A stretch of 64,000 bases of DNA from Alsobacter metallidurans (GTDB taxonomy: Bacteria; Pseudomonadota; Alphaproteobacteria; Rhizobiales; Beijerinckiaceae): positions 787,421 through 851,420 of the forward strand of contig NZ_BMES01000002.1 of assembly GCF_014636935.1 (NCBI RefSeq), given 5' to 3'. Each line of letters begins with the position of its first letter. The stretch's first letter is position 1. This document shows, piece after piece, positions 47,832 to 57,100 of the stretch. The translations under genes were made by a program, and so were the position numbers. The notes under the pieces were generated by a model. It was given only the letters and a program-made list of their open reading frames with translations, searched no databases and was not told where the DNA came from.

Positions 47832-49880
47832 ATGACAAAGACAAGAGACCTTCTGCTCGCCGGCGTCATGGCGCCCGCCCTTCTCGCCGGCCAGCCTGTC
47901 CTCGTCCACGCTCAAACAGAGCCGCGGATGGTCGTAGCCCAAGCCGAGCCGGCGACGCCGGACCCGCGCAAGCCCCCACCCGGAAGGCCGCCCGGCCGTT
48001 CCGAGGAGGCGCCCGGGCGTCCTTCGGCGCCCCCGCCGTCTCCGCCGCGCGCGGCTCCTTCCCCGGCAGCGCCCCGTCCGCCGGCCGCCGAAGCGCCCCG
48101 CGCTGCTCCACCTCCGGCCGCCCCGCGGCCTCCCGCCGTGGAAGCGCCGCGTCCGGTTGCGCCCCGCTCCGAACCGCAACGCGCGCCCGAGCCGTCCGCG
48201 CCCCGCGCCGCTCCTCGGCCGGAGCCCGGGCGCGCAGCGCCGGAACGCGTTCCGAACGTTCGTCCGGCTGCGCCCGCGGAAGCGCCGCGCGCGGCCCCGC
48301 CTGTGCCCCGCGCCGAACCGCAGCCGCCGCGGCCGGAACCGACGGCTCCCAAGGCCGAGCCGCCGCGCCCGGGCGCGATCCCGCCGGCCCCCACGGCCCA
48401 ACCGCGCACGCCGCCCCCGCCCGCTCCTGGCGCCATCCCGCAGGGTCAGCGCCCGACGCCGGGTGCCGACGCGCCCGCGCCCGGCGTGCGCCCGGCGACC
48501 CCTCCCCCGCCGCCCGCATCGGCGACGCCCGGAACGCCGCCCGCGCCGCGGCAGGCCGAACCGCCTCGCCAGCCCGGCGTACCGCCGCTCCCGCCGGGGC
48601 TGCGACAGCCGGCTCCTCCCGCAGGCCAACCTGTACCGCCCACGGGCCAAGCCACGCCGCCGGCCGGACAGGTCGCGCCTCCGGCCGCGCAGCCGGGCGT
48701 TCCTCCGGCTCCGCAGGGCTTGCGCCCCACGGCTCCGGGCGCCGCGCCCGCCACGGCTGTTCCGCCTACGCCTCAACCCGGCGCGCCGCGTGCGCCCGGC
48801 GCGCAGGCCCCAGCAGGGCAGCCGCCGCAGCCGCTTGCCGCGCCCGGCGCTCCACCCGCGCCCCAGCCCGGACAGGCGGCCGCCCCGCAGCGGGAGCGCC
48901 GCGGCATGAGCCCCGCGGCAGCGGCCGCGGTCGGCGCAGCCGCGGGCTTCGCGGGCGGCTACATGGCCTCCGAAGGAGCGCGCTCCTTCGAGGACGTTCG
49001 CCAGCGCCGTCGCGAAACCGTGCAGGACGGCGTCACCGTCATCCAGGAGCCCGGTCGGCAGATCATCCGCGACGAGGACAACCGCGTCTTCCTGCGGCAT
49101 GACGAAACCGAGCGCTTCCGCGAGCTTGGCGGGCGCGACGTCCGCACCGAACGACGCGGCGGCGAGCAGGTGACCATCTACGAGCGCGACGGCGAGCAGA
49201 TCGTCACCGTCACGGATGACAGCGGTCGCCTGATCCGGCGCAGCCGCCGGGACCGGGGCGGCCGTGAGGTGGTGATCATCGACAACGGCTGGCGCGCCGC
49301 GCCGCGCTCCTTCGAGGAGGACGTTGTCGTGCTGCCTCCGCCGCCACTGCGCATCCCGCGCGAGCGCTACATCGTGGACGCCGACAACGCCGACGAGAGC
49401 CTCATCTACGAGACGATCGCGGCCCCGCCGGTCGCCCCCATCCCGCGTCGCTACACGCTGGACGAGGTGCGCTACAGCCCGGACCTGCGGGCCCGCATGC
49501 GCAGCGTGGACGTCAACACGATCAACTTCGAGACGGGCTCATGGGAGGTCCCGCCGGACCAGACCGGGCGTCTCCGCGCATTGGCGCAGGCCGTGAAGCA
49601 GGCCATCCAGCAGAACCCCGCCGAGGTGTTCCTGCTCGAAGGCCACACGGACGCGGTCGGGTCGGACGTCGACAACCTCTCGCTGTCGGATCGCCGCGCC
49701 CAGTCGATCGCCGCGATCCTGACGCGGGACTTCGCGGTGCCGCCCGAGAACCTGACCACGCAGGGTTATGGCGAGCAGTACCTGAAGGTGCAGACCGAAG
49801 CGCCTTCGCGCGAGAACCGGCGCGTGACGCTGCGGCGCATCACGCCGCTGCTGAACGGGCAGAACGCGCCAGCGCAATGA
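47832..49880 (+). CDS. OmpA-family outer-membrane/peptidoglycan-binding protein with long Pro/Ala-rich linker
   Basis: 682 residues: signal peptide (LLLAGVMAPALLAGQPVLVHA), a Pro/Ala-rich low-complexity region at about 42-355, a Gly-zipper-like segment (AAAAVGAAAGFAGGYM), a charged beta-rich middle (about 380-545), and a C-terminal OmpA domain. The OmpA domain has INFETGSWEVPPDQ, LEGHTDAVGSDVDNLSLSDR with the peptidoglycan-binding Asp, and GYGEQYLKVQT with a following Arg pair. It likely tethers the envelope to peptidoglycan across the linker. Long open frames on the opposite strand come only from the GC bias of the linker. Confidence 0.9.
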   Translation: MTKTRDLLLAGVMAPALLAGQPVLVHAQTEPRMVVAQAEPATPDPRKPPPGRPPGRSEEAPGRPSAPPPSPPRAAPSPAAPRPPAAEAPRAAPPPAAPRPPAVEAPRPVAPRSEPQRAPEPSAPRAAPRPEPGRAAPERVPNVRPAAPAEAPRAAPPVPRAEPQPPRPEPTAPKAEPPRPGAIPPAPTAQPRTPPPPAPGAIPQGQRPTPGADAPAPGVRPATPPPPPASATPGTPPAPRQAEPPRQPGVPPLPPGLRQPAPPAGQPVPPTGQATPPAGQVAPPAAQPGVPPAPQGLRPTAPGAAPATAVPPTPQPGAPRAPGAQAPAGQPPQPLAAPGAPPAPQPGQAAAPQRERRGMSPAAAAAVGAAAGFAGGYMASEGARSFEDVRQRRRETVQDGVTVIQEPGRQIIRDEDNRVFLRHDETERFRELGGRDVRTERRGGEQVTIYERDGEQIVTVTDDSGRLIRRSRRDRGGREVVIIDNGWRAAPRSFEEDVVVLPPPPLRIPRERYIVDADNADESLIYETIAAPPVAPIPRRYTLDEVRYSPDLRARMRSVDVNTINFETGSWEVPPDQTGRLRALAQAVKQAIQQNPAEVFLLEGHTDAVGSDVDNLSLSDRRAQSIAAILTRDFAVPPENLTTQGYGEQYLKVQTEAPSRENRRVTLRRITPLLNGQNAPAQ

Positions 49881-49897
49881 CCAGTGCGCAATGATCG

Positions 49898-49930
49898 CCA
49901 GAGGCGCCCCGCATCGTGGGGCGCCTCTGG
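49898..49930 (+). terminator. 13-bp perfect hairpin after the OmpA-family gene
   Basis: CCAGAGGCGCCCC (49898-49910), loop GCATCGT, GGGGCGCCTCTGG (49918-49930). No T-tract follows, so it may be a weak terminator or an mRNA-stabilising end. It lies 17 bases after the stop. Confidence 0.65.
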
Positions 49931-50009
49931 AACCTCAACCGCGACAGCGGGATTGAGAGGGCGAACGTCGGTCTTGCGAGACCGTCATCCCTCGAAGGAG
50001 CCTTTGGCG

Positions 50010-50207
50010 ATGCGTACGCTGATTGGAATGATCTTCGGTTTTATGCTCGCCGTCGGCGTGGCCTATGTGCACGACAACGGCGCCCAGCCCGGCCAGAACA
50101 TGGTGAACTGGGACGTCGCCCATCGCAGCTTCCAGTCCGCCACCGCACAGGTCCAGGATGGCTGGCGCCGCCTCACCTCGAAAGTCGAGGAGAAGTCCAC
50201 AATCTGA
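50010..50207 (+). CDS. Small secreted or membrane-anchored protein
   Basis: 65 residues, ATG 50010 with GAAGGAG nine bases upstream. An N-terminal hydrophobic segment (LIGMIFGFMLAVGVAYV) is followed by a polar, helix-prone tail (VNWDVAHRSFQSATAQVQDG). This layout suggests a signal-anchored protein with a short periplasmic domain. No family recognised. Confidence 0.6.
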   Translation: MRTLIGMIFGFMLAVGVAYVHDNGAQPGQNMVNWDVAHRSFQSATAQVQDGWRRLTSKVEEKSTI

Positions 50208-50300
50208 GCCGCCCACCTGGCTCGGATGAGCTCCGAACCCTGAGCGCTTCCGCGTCACGCCCGGCCTGCTAATCTGGCCGGGCGCATTTTGGGAGGCGAC

Positions 50301-50750
50301 ATGCAGGTCGGAGCGAACTGGGCTAAGGCGATCGCGGCCGCGGCGGGAAGTCCCAATCGCGTCCGCAAGGTCGGCGCGATCGTGGTGGCCGCGGACGGCA
50401 CGGAAATCGCCGGCTGCAACGACTTTCCGCCCGGCGTGCGCGACCTCCCCGAGCGCCACGATGGAGACGGCCGCTTTGTCTGGATGGAGCATGCGGAGCG
50501 CAGCGCCATTCTGGAAGCCGCCCGCCGGGGCGTCGCCCTGCAGGGCGCTCACATCACCTCGACGTTCTTTCCCTGCATCGATTGCGCCCGCGCGATCGTG
50601 ATGTCCGGTTTCCGCTGCCTGGACACGCTGGCTCCCGCCTACGACGATCCCGTGTGGGGCGTCGCCTTCGAGCGCTCGCGCGTCATCCTGGAGGAAGGCG
50701 GCGTCGAGCTGCGCTTTCTGGATCCCGCCGTATTCCCGGGCGGCGGCTGA
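50301..50750 (+). CDS. Zinc-dependent cytidine/deoxycytidylate deaminase-family protein
   Basis: 149 residues from ATG 50301, four bases after GGGAGG. The zinc site is HAERSAIL and PCIDCARAIVMSG, the classic HAE...PCxxC pair. DPVWGVAFERS and GCNDFPPGVRD fit the dCMP-deaminase / ComEB-like branch. It deaminates a cytosine-type base or nucleotide, or a related pterin or guanine ring. It is monocistronic and convergent with acpS (the stops are adjacent). Confidence 0.85.
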   Translation: MQVGANWAKAIAAAAGSPNRVRKVGAIVVAADGTEIAGCNDFPPGVRDLPERHDGDGRFVWMEHAERSAILEAARRGVALQGAHITSTFFPCIDCARAIVMSGFRCLDTLAPAYDDPVWGVAFERSRVILEEGGVELRFLDPAVFPGGG

Positions 50751-51155
50751 CTAGACCCGAAGAGGCCGGGCCTCGATCACCACGAAAGCCTGCGCCATCG
50801 GATGCTCATCCGTCATCGTGAGATGGACGACCGCCTCGTGCCCGGCCGGCGTAATGGCTTTCAGCCGCTCGGCCGCCCCGCCCGTGAGATGCAGGGTCGG
50901 CGCGCCTGAGGGCAGGTTCACGACGCCCATGTCGCGCATGAAAACCCCGCGGTTGAAGCCCGTCCCCAGCGCCTTGGAGCAGGCCTCCTTGGCGGCGAAG
51001 CGCTTGGCGTAGGTGCCCGCCCTGTCGGCGCGCCGGTCGGCCTTGCGCTGCTCGATAGGCGTGAAGCATCGCTGGACGAAGCGGTCCTTGAAGCGCTCGA
51101 GCGACTGCTCGATCCGCCGGATGTCGCAGAGGTCCGAGCCGATGCCTATGATCAT
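50751..51155 (-). CDS. acpS: Holo-[acyl-carrier-protein] synthase
   Basis: 134 residues. The N-terminal metal ligand is the Asp in [14 protein letters not shown], with the second in [15 protein letters not shown]. It transfers 4'-phosphopantetheine from CoA to acyl carrier protein. The ATG overlaps the end of pdxJ by four bases. Last gene of the rpoZ-rsh-pyrE-pdxJ-acpS group. Confidence 0.95.
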   Translation of the reverse strand: MIIGIGSDLCDIRRIEQSLERFKDRFVQRCFTPIEQRKADRRADRAGTYAKRFAAKEACSKALGTGFNRGVFMRDMGVVNLPSGAPTLHLTGGAAERLKAITPAGHEAVVHLTMTDEHPMAQAFVVIEARPLRV

Positions 51156-51904
51156 GCCCGCGCGCGTCCCGCCGCCATGGCGCTCCGCATTCGCGCGATC
51201 GCGGCGTCGAGACCAACGAACACGGCTTCGCCGATCAGGAAGTGGCCGATGTTGAATTCGAAGAACTCAGGCACCGAAGCGAGCCGCTCGGCAGTGTCGA
51301 AGTCGAGCCCGTGGCCGGCATGCATCTCCAACCCCAACGACGCGCCAAGGGCGGCGCCCCGCGCCAGGCGCTCGAACTCGCCTTCGGCCCGGTCCAGTTC
51401 GCCATGCTCGATTGCGTCGCACCACGAGCCTGTGTGCAACTCGACCACAGGCGCGCCAAGCCGGACGGCCGTGCGGATCGCCGCCTCGTCGGCCTCGATG
51501 AACAGGCTGACCCTGCAGCCCGCTTCGCCAAGCCGGCGCACGATGGGAGCAAGCTCGTTGTAGCCTTTGACGATGTCGAGGCCGCCCTCGGTGGTGCGCT
51601 CGGTCCGCTTTTCGGGCACGAGGCAGACGGCATGCGGCTTCACGGCCAGCGCGATTGAAACCATCTCGTCCGTAGCCGCCATTTCGAAGTTGAGCGGCTT
51701 CGAGATCTCGGCGCGCAACCGGCGGATATCCTCGTCGCGGATGTGGCGCCGATCTTCGCGCAGATGCGCCGTGATGCCATCCGCACCCGCTGCAATGGCT
51801 TGCAGAGCCGCCCGCACCGGGTCCGGCCGAAGTCCCCCCCGGGCGTTGCGGAGCGTCGCCACATGGTCAATGTTGACGCCCAGGCGGAGCGGAGGAAGCG
51901 CCAT
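51152..51904 (-). CDS. pdxJ: Pyridoxine 5'-phosphate synthase
   Basis: 250 residues. The N-terminus [19 protein letters not shown] is diagnostic. Further family motifs are [13 protein letters not shown] (with the phosphate-binding His/Arg), [16 protein letters not shown] and [12 protein letters not shown]. Condenses 1-deoxyxylulose-5-phosphate with 3-amino-1-hydroxyacetone phosphate in vitamin B6 synthesis. Four bases separate it from pyrE. Confidence 0.97.
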   Translation of the reverse strand: MALPPLRLGVNIDHVATLRNARGGLRPDPVRAALQAIAAGADGITAHLREDRRHIRDEDIRRLRAEISKPLNFEMAATDEMVSIALAVKPHAVCLVPEKRTERTTEGGLDIVKGYNELAPIVRRLGEAGCRVSLFIEADEAAIRTAVRLGAPVVELHTGSWCDAIEHGELDRAEGEFERLARGAALGASLGLEMHAGHGLDFDTAERLASVPEFFEFNIGHFLIGEAVFVGLDAAIARMRSAMAAGRARA

Positions 51905-51908
51905 GGCG

Positions 51909-52499
51909 TCAGGCTCCCAGGCCGCGGCTGCCGGGCTTCACCGGCGGCAGGGCGGCGAGTTCCGGCGGGAGCGCGTCGGCCGGATAAGCCGGGATGTCGA
52001 GCTGCGCCAGGCTCACCAGCGTCGTGCCGATCTCGGCCTTGCCGTTGGAACGATCGATCAGGCAGGCCGCACCCACCAGTGTGCCGGGATGTTGCCGGAT
52101 GGCGTCGATGCATTCGCGCGACGACAGCCCTGTGGTGACGATGTCCTCCACCATCAGCACACGCGCGCCCTCAGGGATCTGGAACCCGCGGCGGAGCTGG
52201 AACCGGCCGTCCTCTCGCTCCACGAATATCGCCTTGGCGCCGAGCTGCCGCGCGGTCTCGTAGCCCGGCACGATGCCGCCCACGGCCGGGGAAACCACCA
52301 CGTCGATCTTGCCGAACGCGGCAGTCGCCTTCTCGGCGAGCGCCTTGCAGAGCCGTGCGGTCCGCACGGGATCCTGGAAGATGAACATCTTTTGCAGGAA
52401 CACGGGGCTGCGCAGGCCGGACGACAGAATGAAATGCCCTTCCAGCAACGCGCCGGCGTCTCGGAACTCGGCCAGGACCTCGTCTTTGGTCATCGTCAT
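51909..52499 (-). CDS. pyrE: Orotate phosphoribosyltransferase
   Basis: 196 residues. The PRPP-binding loop is [18 protein letters not shown]. The N-terminal [15 protein letters not shown] and the middle [14 protein letters not shown] are family motifs. Makes OMP from orotate and PRPP in pyrimidine synthesis. Three ATGs are close together (52511, 52499, 52493). I chose 52499, which has GGGG just upstream and fits the family length. Confidence 0.95.
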   Translation of the reverse strand: MTMTKDEVLAEFRDAGALLEGHFILSSGLRSPVFLQKMFIFQDPVRTARLCKALAEKATAAFGKIDVVVSPAVGGIVPGYETARQLGAKAIFVEREDGRFQLRRGFQIPEGARVLMVEDIVTTGLSSRECIDAIRQHPGTLVGAACLIDRSNGKAEIGTTLVSLAQLDIPAYPADALPPELAALPPVKPGSRGLGA

Positions 52500-52634
52500 G
52501 CACCCCGTCATCGGTCCCGACGCATCGCAGATGGGCGGGGTAGACGCAAGAGGAAGGCGTGCGACGGCGCCGAAGCCGCAACCGGCCCCCTCACCCTGAA
52601 ACGGGGAGCGGGCTGGCGAGGAGCAGCGCCGCCT

Positions 52635-54842
52635 TCAGCCGTTCACCCGCCGGACCTCGCTCACCACCGGCTTGGCCTTGAGCTGGTTCATGATGGCGTT
52701 GAGATGCTTCAGGTTCCAGACCTCGAGGTCGATCACGACGTCGCGGAAGTCGGATGCGCCCTTGCCGCTCACCGAAATGGAGTCGATGTTGCCATCGTTG
52801 TCGCCAATGATCTGCGCGATCTGGGCTAGCGTGCCCGGCTCGTTGATGGCCGTGATCTCGATCTGCGCCGGGAAGCGCTGCGGATCGGTCTCGTCGATGT
52901 CCCAGCGCACGTCAAGCCAGCGGTCGGGCTGGTCGTCGAAGGCCGTCAGCGCGGGCGACTGGATCGGGTAAATCGTGATCCCCTCCCCGGGCGCCAGGAT
53001 GCCGACAATGCGGTCTCCCGGCACGGCGCCGCCATTGGGCGCGAAGCGCACCGGCAGGTCGCCGTTAAGCCCCCGGATCGGAATGGAGCGCTTGGCCGAG
53101 CTTTCGACGCCCGGCACCTTGAACACGAGGCCCTCGGCTTTCTTCAGGCCAAACCAGCCGCCCTCGGTGCGGTCGGCCTCCGGCCCGGCTACGCGCTCTT
53201 CCTTGTAGTCGGGGTGCACCGCCTTGACGACGTCGCCCGAGAAAATCTCCCCGCGTCCCACGGCCGCCAGCACGTCCTCCAGCGAGGTGCGAGCCAGCCG
53301 AGGCAGCGCGGCCTTCAGCTTCTCCTCCGAGAACGGCTTTTTGCCGCGCTCGAAGGCGCGCTCGACGATCTGCCGGCCGAGCCCCGCATATTGCTTGCGC
53401 ACCGCGGCCCGCGTCGCGCGCCGGATGGCGGCGCGCGCCTTGCCGGTGACCACGATGCTTTCCCAGGCGGCCGGCGGCGCCTGTCCGGGCGCGCGCGCGA
53501 TCTCGACTTCGTCGCCGTTGTGCAGCTCAGACAGGAGCGGGACGATGCGGCCGTTCACCTTGCAGCCCACCGCCGTATTGCCCACGTCGGTATGCACCGC
53601 ATACGCGAAGTCGATCGGCGTGGCGCCGCGCGGCAACGCGATTAAGCGGCCCTTCGGGGTGAAGCAGAACACCTGGTCGTGAAACAGCTCGAGCTTGGTG
53701 TGCTCGAGGAATTCCTCCGGGCTGTCGCCCTCGGCCAGCGTCTCGACCGTACGCCGCAGCCACGCATAAGCGCGGCTTTCGCGGGCGAGCGCCGCCTGGT
53801 CGCCGCCGCGTCCGTCCTTGTAGAGCGAGTGCGCGGCGATGCCGAGCTCGGCCACCCGGTCCATCTGCTCCGTGCGGATCTGCAGCTCAACGCGCTGGCG
53901 CCCCGGGCCCACCACGGTGGTGTGCAGCGAGCGATAGTCGTTCTGCTTGGGCGTCGAGATATAATCCTTGAAGCGCCCAGGCACGCCCGGCCAGGTCGTG
54001 TGGACGATGCCGAGCGCCGCGTAGCAGGCCGCCACGTCCGCCACGATGATGCGGAAGCCGAAGATGTCGGAGAGCTGCTCGAACGAGACGGACTTGCGCT
54101 CCATCTTCTTCCAGATCGAGTAGGCGCGCTTGCGCCGGCCCTTCACGACCGCCTTGGCCCCGAAGGCGCCAAGCTTGCCGGTGAGCTCCCGCTCGATCTC
54201 CTCGATCACCGCGCCGCTCTTCTGGGACAGCTCCTCCAGGCGCGCCGCAATCATGTCGTGCGCGTCGGGCGAGAAATGCCGGAAGGAGAGGTCCTCCAGC
54301 TCCTCGCGCATCTCCTGCATGCCCATGCGCCCGGCGAGCGGCGCATAGATGTCGAGCGTCTCCTCGGCGATCCGCGTGCGCTTCTCGGGCGGCACGAAGT
54401 GGAGCGTCCGCATGTTGTGCAGGCGGTCCGCGAGCTTCACCAGCAGCACCCGCACGTCGTCCGCGATGGCGAGCAGGAGCTTGCGGAAGTTTTCGGCCTG
54501 GGCGGCTTTCTTGGAGACGAGGTCGAGCTTCTTGATCTTGGTGAGCCCGTCCACCAGCGCGCCGATCTCATGGCCGAACAGCTGGTCGATCTCTTCGCGC
54601 GTCGCCTCCGTGTCCTCGATCGTGTCGTGCAGCACGGCGGCCACGATGGTGGCGTCGTCCAGCCGCAGCTCGGTCAGGATGGCGGCGACCTCGAGCGGAT
54701 GCGACATGTAGGGGTCGCCGGAGGCGCGCTTCTGCGTGCCGTGCGCCTTCATGGCGTACACATAGGCGCGGTTCAGCAACGCCTCGTCGGCGTTGGGGTT
54801 GTAGCGCTTGACCCGCTCGACGAGCTCGTATTGCCGCATCAT
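52635..54842 (-). CDS. rsh: Bifunctional (p)ppGpp synthetase/hydrolase (Rel/Spo homologue)
   Basis: 735 residues in the order HD hydrolase, synthetase, TGS, helical and ACT domains. The hydrolase site is intact (HPLEVAAIL, VLHDTIEDTEAT). The synthetase has AYSIWKKMERK, SDIFGFRIIV and NDYRSLHTTV. TGS begins FCFTPKGRLIALPRGATPID. The ACT domain is at the C-terminus (ITAINEPGTLAQIAQIIGDN). Known: the single Rsh of alphaproteobacteria both makes and degrades (p)ppGpp in the stringent response. Its place next to rpoZ is the ancestral arrangement. Confidence 0.97.
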   Translation of the reverse strand: MMRQYELVERVKRYNPNADEALLNRAYVYAMKAHGTQKRASGDPYMSHPLEVAAILTELRLDDATIVAAVLHDTIEDTEATREEIDQLFGHEIGALVDGLTKIKKLDLVSKKAAQAENFRKLLLAIADDVRVLLVKLADRLHNMRTLHFVPPEKRTRIAEETLDIYAPLAGRMGMQEMREELEDLSFRHFSPDAHDMIAARLEELSQKSGAVIEEIERELTGKLGAFGAKAVVKGRRKRAYSIWKKMERKSVSFEQLSDIFGFRIIVADVAACYAALGIVHTTWPGVPGRFKDYISTPKQNDYRSLHTTVVGPGRQRVELQIRTEQMDRVAELGIAAHSLYKDGRGGDQAALARESRAYAWLRRTVETLAEGDSPEEFLEHTKLELFHDQVFCFTPKGRLIALPRGATPIDFAYAVHTDVGNTAVGCKVNGRIVPLLSELHNGDEVEIARAPGQAPPAAWESIVVTGKARAAIRRATRAAVRKQYAGLGRQIVERAFERGKKPFSEEKLKAALPRLARTSLEDVLAAVGRGEIFSGDVVKAVHPDYKEERVAGPEADRTEGGWFGLKKAEGLVFKVPGVESSAKRSIPIRGLNGDLPVRFAPNGGAVPGDRIVGILAPGEGITIYPIQSPALTAFDDQPDRWLDVRWDIDETDPQRFPAQIEITAINEPGTLAQIAQIIGDNDGNIDSISVSGKGASDFRDVVIDLEVWNLKHLNAIMNQLKAKPVVSEVRRVNG

Positions 54843-54970
54843 GGGCGGCTGGCCTTCCTCGAATCCGCGTTTTTCCGCATCGCCAAGCGAGTATCGGGCT
54901 CAGGCCCGGCCTGCGCAACACGAAGTTCGGTAAGCCCTTGAAAACGTGACACAAGGCCGCGAGCGCAACG

Positions 54971-54997
54971 AAAAAAAGCCCGGCCTTTCGGCCGAGC
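54971..54997 (-). terminator. Rho-independent terminator after rpoZ
   Basis: On the minus strand GCTCGGCC (54997-54990), loop GAAA, GGCCGGGC (54985-54978) and then seven T residues (54977-54971). This is a textbook terminator ending the rpoZ transcript and partly insulating it from rsh. Read on the plus strand the hairpin also has a T5 run. Confidence 0.9.
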
Positions 54998-55025
54998 TTT
55001 TTGAAATCGCCAAAACGGGAGAGGC

Positions 55026-55421
55026 TTACTCGCCTTCGTCGTCGGTCTCGGCCGGCGGAACGAGGCCTTCGAGACCGCGCAGCAGGTCTTCCTCGGTCAT
55101 GCGGTCGAATTCGACCGCCTTGTCGTCGCCGCCGCCGGTCGCTTCCGAAGACGCGCCGATCATCGGCACGGACTCGGGCTCCGGCTCGTCGACGTCGACG
55201 TGCTTCTGCAGCGAGTGGATGAGGTCCTCCTTGAGGTCCTCGGGGATGATCGTCGTGTCTGCGATCTCACGCAGCGCCACCACCGGATTTTTATCGCGGT
55301 CGCGGTCGATGGTCAGCTGCGAGCCCTGCGAGATCATACGGGCGCGATGGCTGGCCAACAGCACGAGTTCGAAACGGTTGTCGACCTTGTCGATGCAATC
55401 TTCGACGGTGACGCGAGCCAT
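55026..55421 (-). CDS. rpoZ: RNA polymerase omega subunit
   Basis: 131 residues. [20 protein letters not shown] and the [12 protein letters not shown] motif define omega. The C-terminal ~50 residues are acidic ([22 protein letters not shown]), a usual alphaproteobacterial extension. Helps assemble RNA polymerase and, in enterobacteria, forms part of a ppGpp site, which fits the adjacent rsh. The ATG at 55421 is chosen; sequence upstream in frame is not coding. Confidence 0.96.
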   Translation of the reverse strand: MARVTVEDCIDKVDNRFELVLLASHRARMISQGSQLTIDRDRDKNPVVALREIADTTIIPEDLKEDLIHSLQKHVDVDEPEPESVPMIGASSEATGGGDDKAVEFDRMTEEDLLRGLEGLVPPAETDDEGE

Positions 55422-55766
55422 GAATGCTCCGTTGTGCCCAGAAGTGAAACAGCGCTTGAAGCGGAGCGACGGCTGATACACTCTTGCGGCGACTCGTGCA
55501 AGCGGTCGCCATACACGCTTAACGTCTGAAACGAAAATCCGCACGCAAACCGTGTGTTTGCCATATCCATAAGGTATATGCCTCCATCGCTTGACATCTA
55601 AAGCGTGTAGCTCATAACAATACGCAACTTTTGGTTGAATGCACCGCCAGCCGATTTTTTTGCGCATTGCAATGACGCGGACGTCGCCGACCTGATAAAG
55701 CGACGGGGTTGATCCCGCTCCGCATTGGGTCGCGCGAGGCGATGGCGGCAGAGATTGGGAAAAGCC
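55422..55766. other. Divergent intergenic region between rpoZ and the NYN gene
   Basis: 345 bases, AT-richer than the surroundings in the middle, as expected for promoters of two divergent genes. One good sigma-70-type candidate is listed. I see no RNA gene or small gene. Confidence 0.5.
55591..55619 (+). promoter_or_regulatory. Sigma-70-type promoter candidate for the NYN gene
   Basis: A perfect TTGACA (55591-55596), a 17-base spacer, and ATAACA (55614-55619). It would give a leader of about 140 bases before the ATG at 55767. The perfect -35 and spacing make it plausible; the -10 has mismatches. Confidence 0.5.
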
Positions 55767-56375
55767 ATGCAAACTGAGCGAACCGCCCTCTTCATTGACG
55801 GGGCTAATCTCTACGCCACCGCCAAGGCTCTCGGGTTCGACATCGACTACAAGCGATTGCTGAAAGAATTCCAGACGCGCGGATATCTGGTCAGGGCGTT
55901 TTACTATACGGCGTTGATCGAGGATCAGGAATACTCCTCCATCCGTCCGCTGATCGACTGGCTCGACTACAACGGCTACCGCGTCGTCACCAAGCCCACC
56001 AAGGAGTTCGTCGATTCCACGGGACGCCGCAAGGTGAAGGGCAACATGGACATCGAGCTCGCGATCGATGCGCTGGAGCTCGCCCCCCATATCAACCACA
56101 TGGTGCTGTTTTCGGGCGACGGCGACTTCCGGTCGCTGGTTGAGGCCATGCAGCGGCGCGGCGTGCGGGTGTCGGTCGTGTCGACCATCACGTCCCAGCC
56201 CCCGATGGTGGCGGACGAGTTGCGACGCCAGGCCGACGAGTTCATCGACATCGTCAGCCTCGTTCCCAAGATCGGTCGAGATCCGTCCGAGCGGGCGGAG
56301 CGCCCGGCGCGGACCTTCGAGCGACGCCCGATGCACCGCGACGCGCCCCTCGACGAGGGTGGCCACGACGTGTAA
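55767..56375 (+). CDS. NYN-domain (PIN-like) putative ribonuclease, LabA/DUF88 family
   Basis: 202 residues. PIN-like acidic residues are in [18 protein letters not shown] near the start, the Asp in [14 protein letters not shown], and [20 protein letters not shown] proteins are metal-dependent nucleases, and LabA homologues act on RNA. The C-terminal 30 residues are basic and Arg-rich, suggesting RNA contact. Followed ten bases later by the uracil-DNA glycosylase gene, probably the same transcript. Confidence 0.9.
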   Translation: MQTERTALFIDGANLYATAKALGFDIDYKRLLKEFQTRGYLVRAFYYTALIEDQEYSSIRPLIDWLDYNGYRVVTKPTKEFVDSTGRRKVKGNMDIELAIDALELAPHINHMVLFSGDGDFRSLVEAMQRRGVRVSVVSTITSQPPMVADELRRQADEFIDIVSLVPKIGRDPSERAERPARTFERRPMHRDAPLDEGGHDV

Positions 56376-56385
56376 TCAGCCCGGC

Positions 56386-57090
56386 ATGGCTGCAGCTTTC
56401 CACCCCCCCGGGCCCTGCGGCGCCGGGGGGTCTTCGTTTCACCGGCATGATCCCGACCGCGACTGCCCCATCTGCCCCCGGCTGGTGGATTTCAGGCTTG
56501 CGGCGCGACAGCGCGAGCCCTCGTGGCACAACGCGCCCGTGCCGAGCTTCGGAGACCCGCAGGCGCGCCTGCTGATCGTGGGCCTGGCGCCCGGCCTCCG
56601 CGGGGCCAACCGCACCGGCCGCCCCTTCACGGGCGATTTCGCTGGCGACCTGCTCTACGGCACGCTCAGCGACTTCGGCTTCTCACGCGGGACCTTCGCA
56701 GCGCGCCCGGACGACGGGCTTGTTCTGGTGGATTGCTGCCTCACCAACGCTGTGCGCTGCGTCCCGCCCGAAAACAAGCCGACCGGCCCCGAGATCAACG
56801 CCTGCCGGCCGTTCCTGAGCGGCGTCATCAACGCTCTGCCCCGACTTCGCGCGGTCGTGGCGCTGGGCCGCATCGCGCATGAATCGACCCTGCGCGCACT
56901 CGGACGGCGGCTGGACGACCACAAATTCGCCCACGCGGCGCGCCACGCCATCGAGCGGGCCGACGGCCCACCGCTGGCGCTGTTCGATAGCTACCACTGC
57001 TCGCGCTACAACACGTCCACCCGCCGCCTCACGCCGGAGATGTTTCGGAACGTGTTTCAAGCGGTCCGGGCGGAACTGGACCTCGGCTGA
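56386..57090 (+). CDS. Family 5 uracil-DNA glycosylase (UDGb, Fe-S)
   Basis: 234 residues. The 4Fe-4S Cys are in DCPICPRLVDFR and VDCCLTNAVRCVPPENKPTG with NACRPF. Motif 1 is VGLAPGLRGANRTGRPFTGD, where the classical Asp or Asn is replaced, as is typical of UDGb. The C-terminal motif is FDSYHCSRYNTSTRRLTPEM. Excises uracil and some deaminated bases from DNA. Pairs with the upstream NYN gene in many Hyphomicrobiales. Confidence 0.9.
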   Translation: MAAAFHPPGPCGAGGSSFHRHDPDRDCPICPRLVDFRLAARQREPSWHNAPVPSFGDPQARLLIVGLAPGLRGANRTGRPFTGDFAGDLLYGTLSDFGFSRGTFAARPDDGLVLVDCCLTNAVRCVPPENKPTGPEINACRPFLSGVINALPRLRAVVALGRIAHESTLRALGRRLDDHKFAHAARHAIERADGPPLALFDSYHCSRYNTSTRRLTPEMFRNVFQAVRAELDLG

Positions 57091-57100
57091 ACGAGGCCGT

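Noticed and set aside
47715-49100. 461-codon Arg/Gly-rich open frame opposite the OmpA-family gene
   Set aside because: It mirrors the Pro/Ala-rich linker and has no start signal or recognisable motif.
55422-55766. Possible small RNA or riboswitch upstream of the NYN gene
   Set aside because: The region is AT-rich but shows no convincing conserved fold or terminator; it is adequately explained by divergent promoters.
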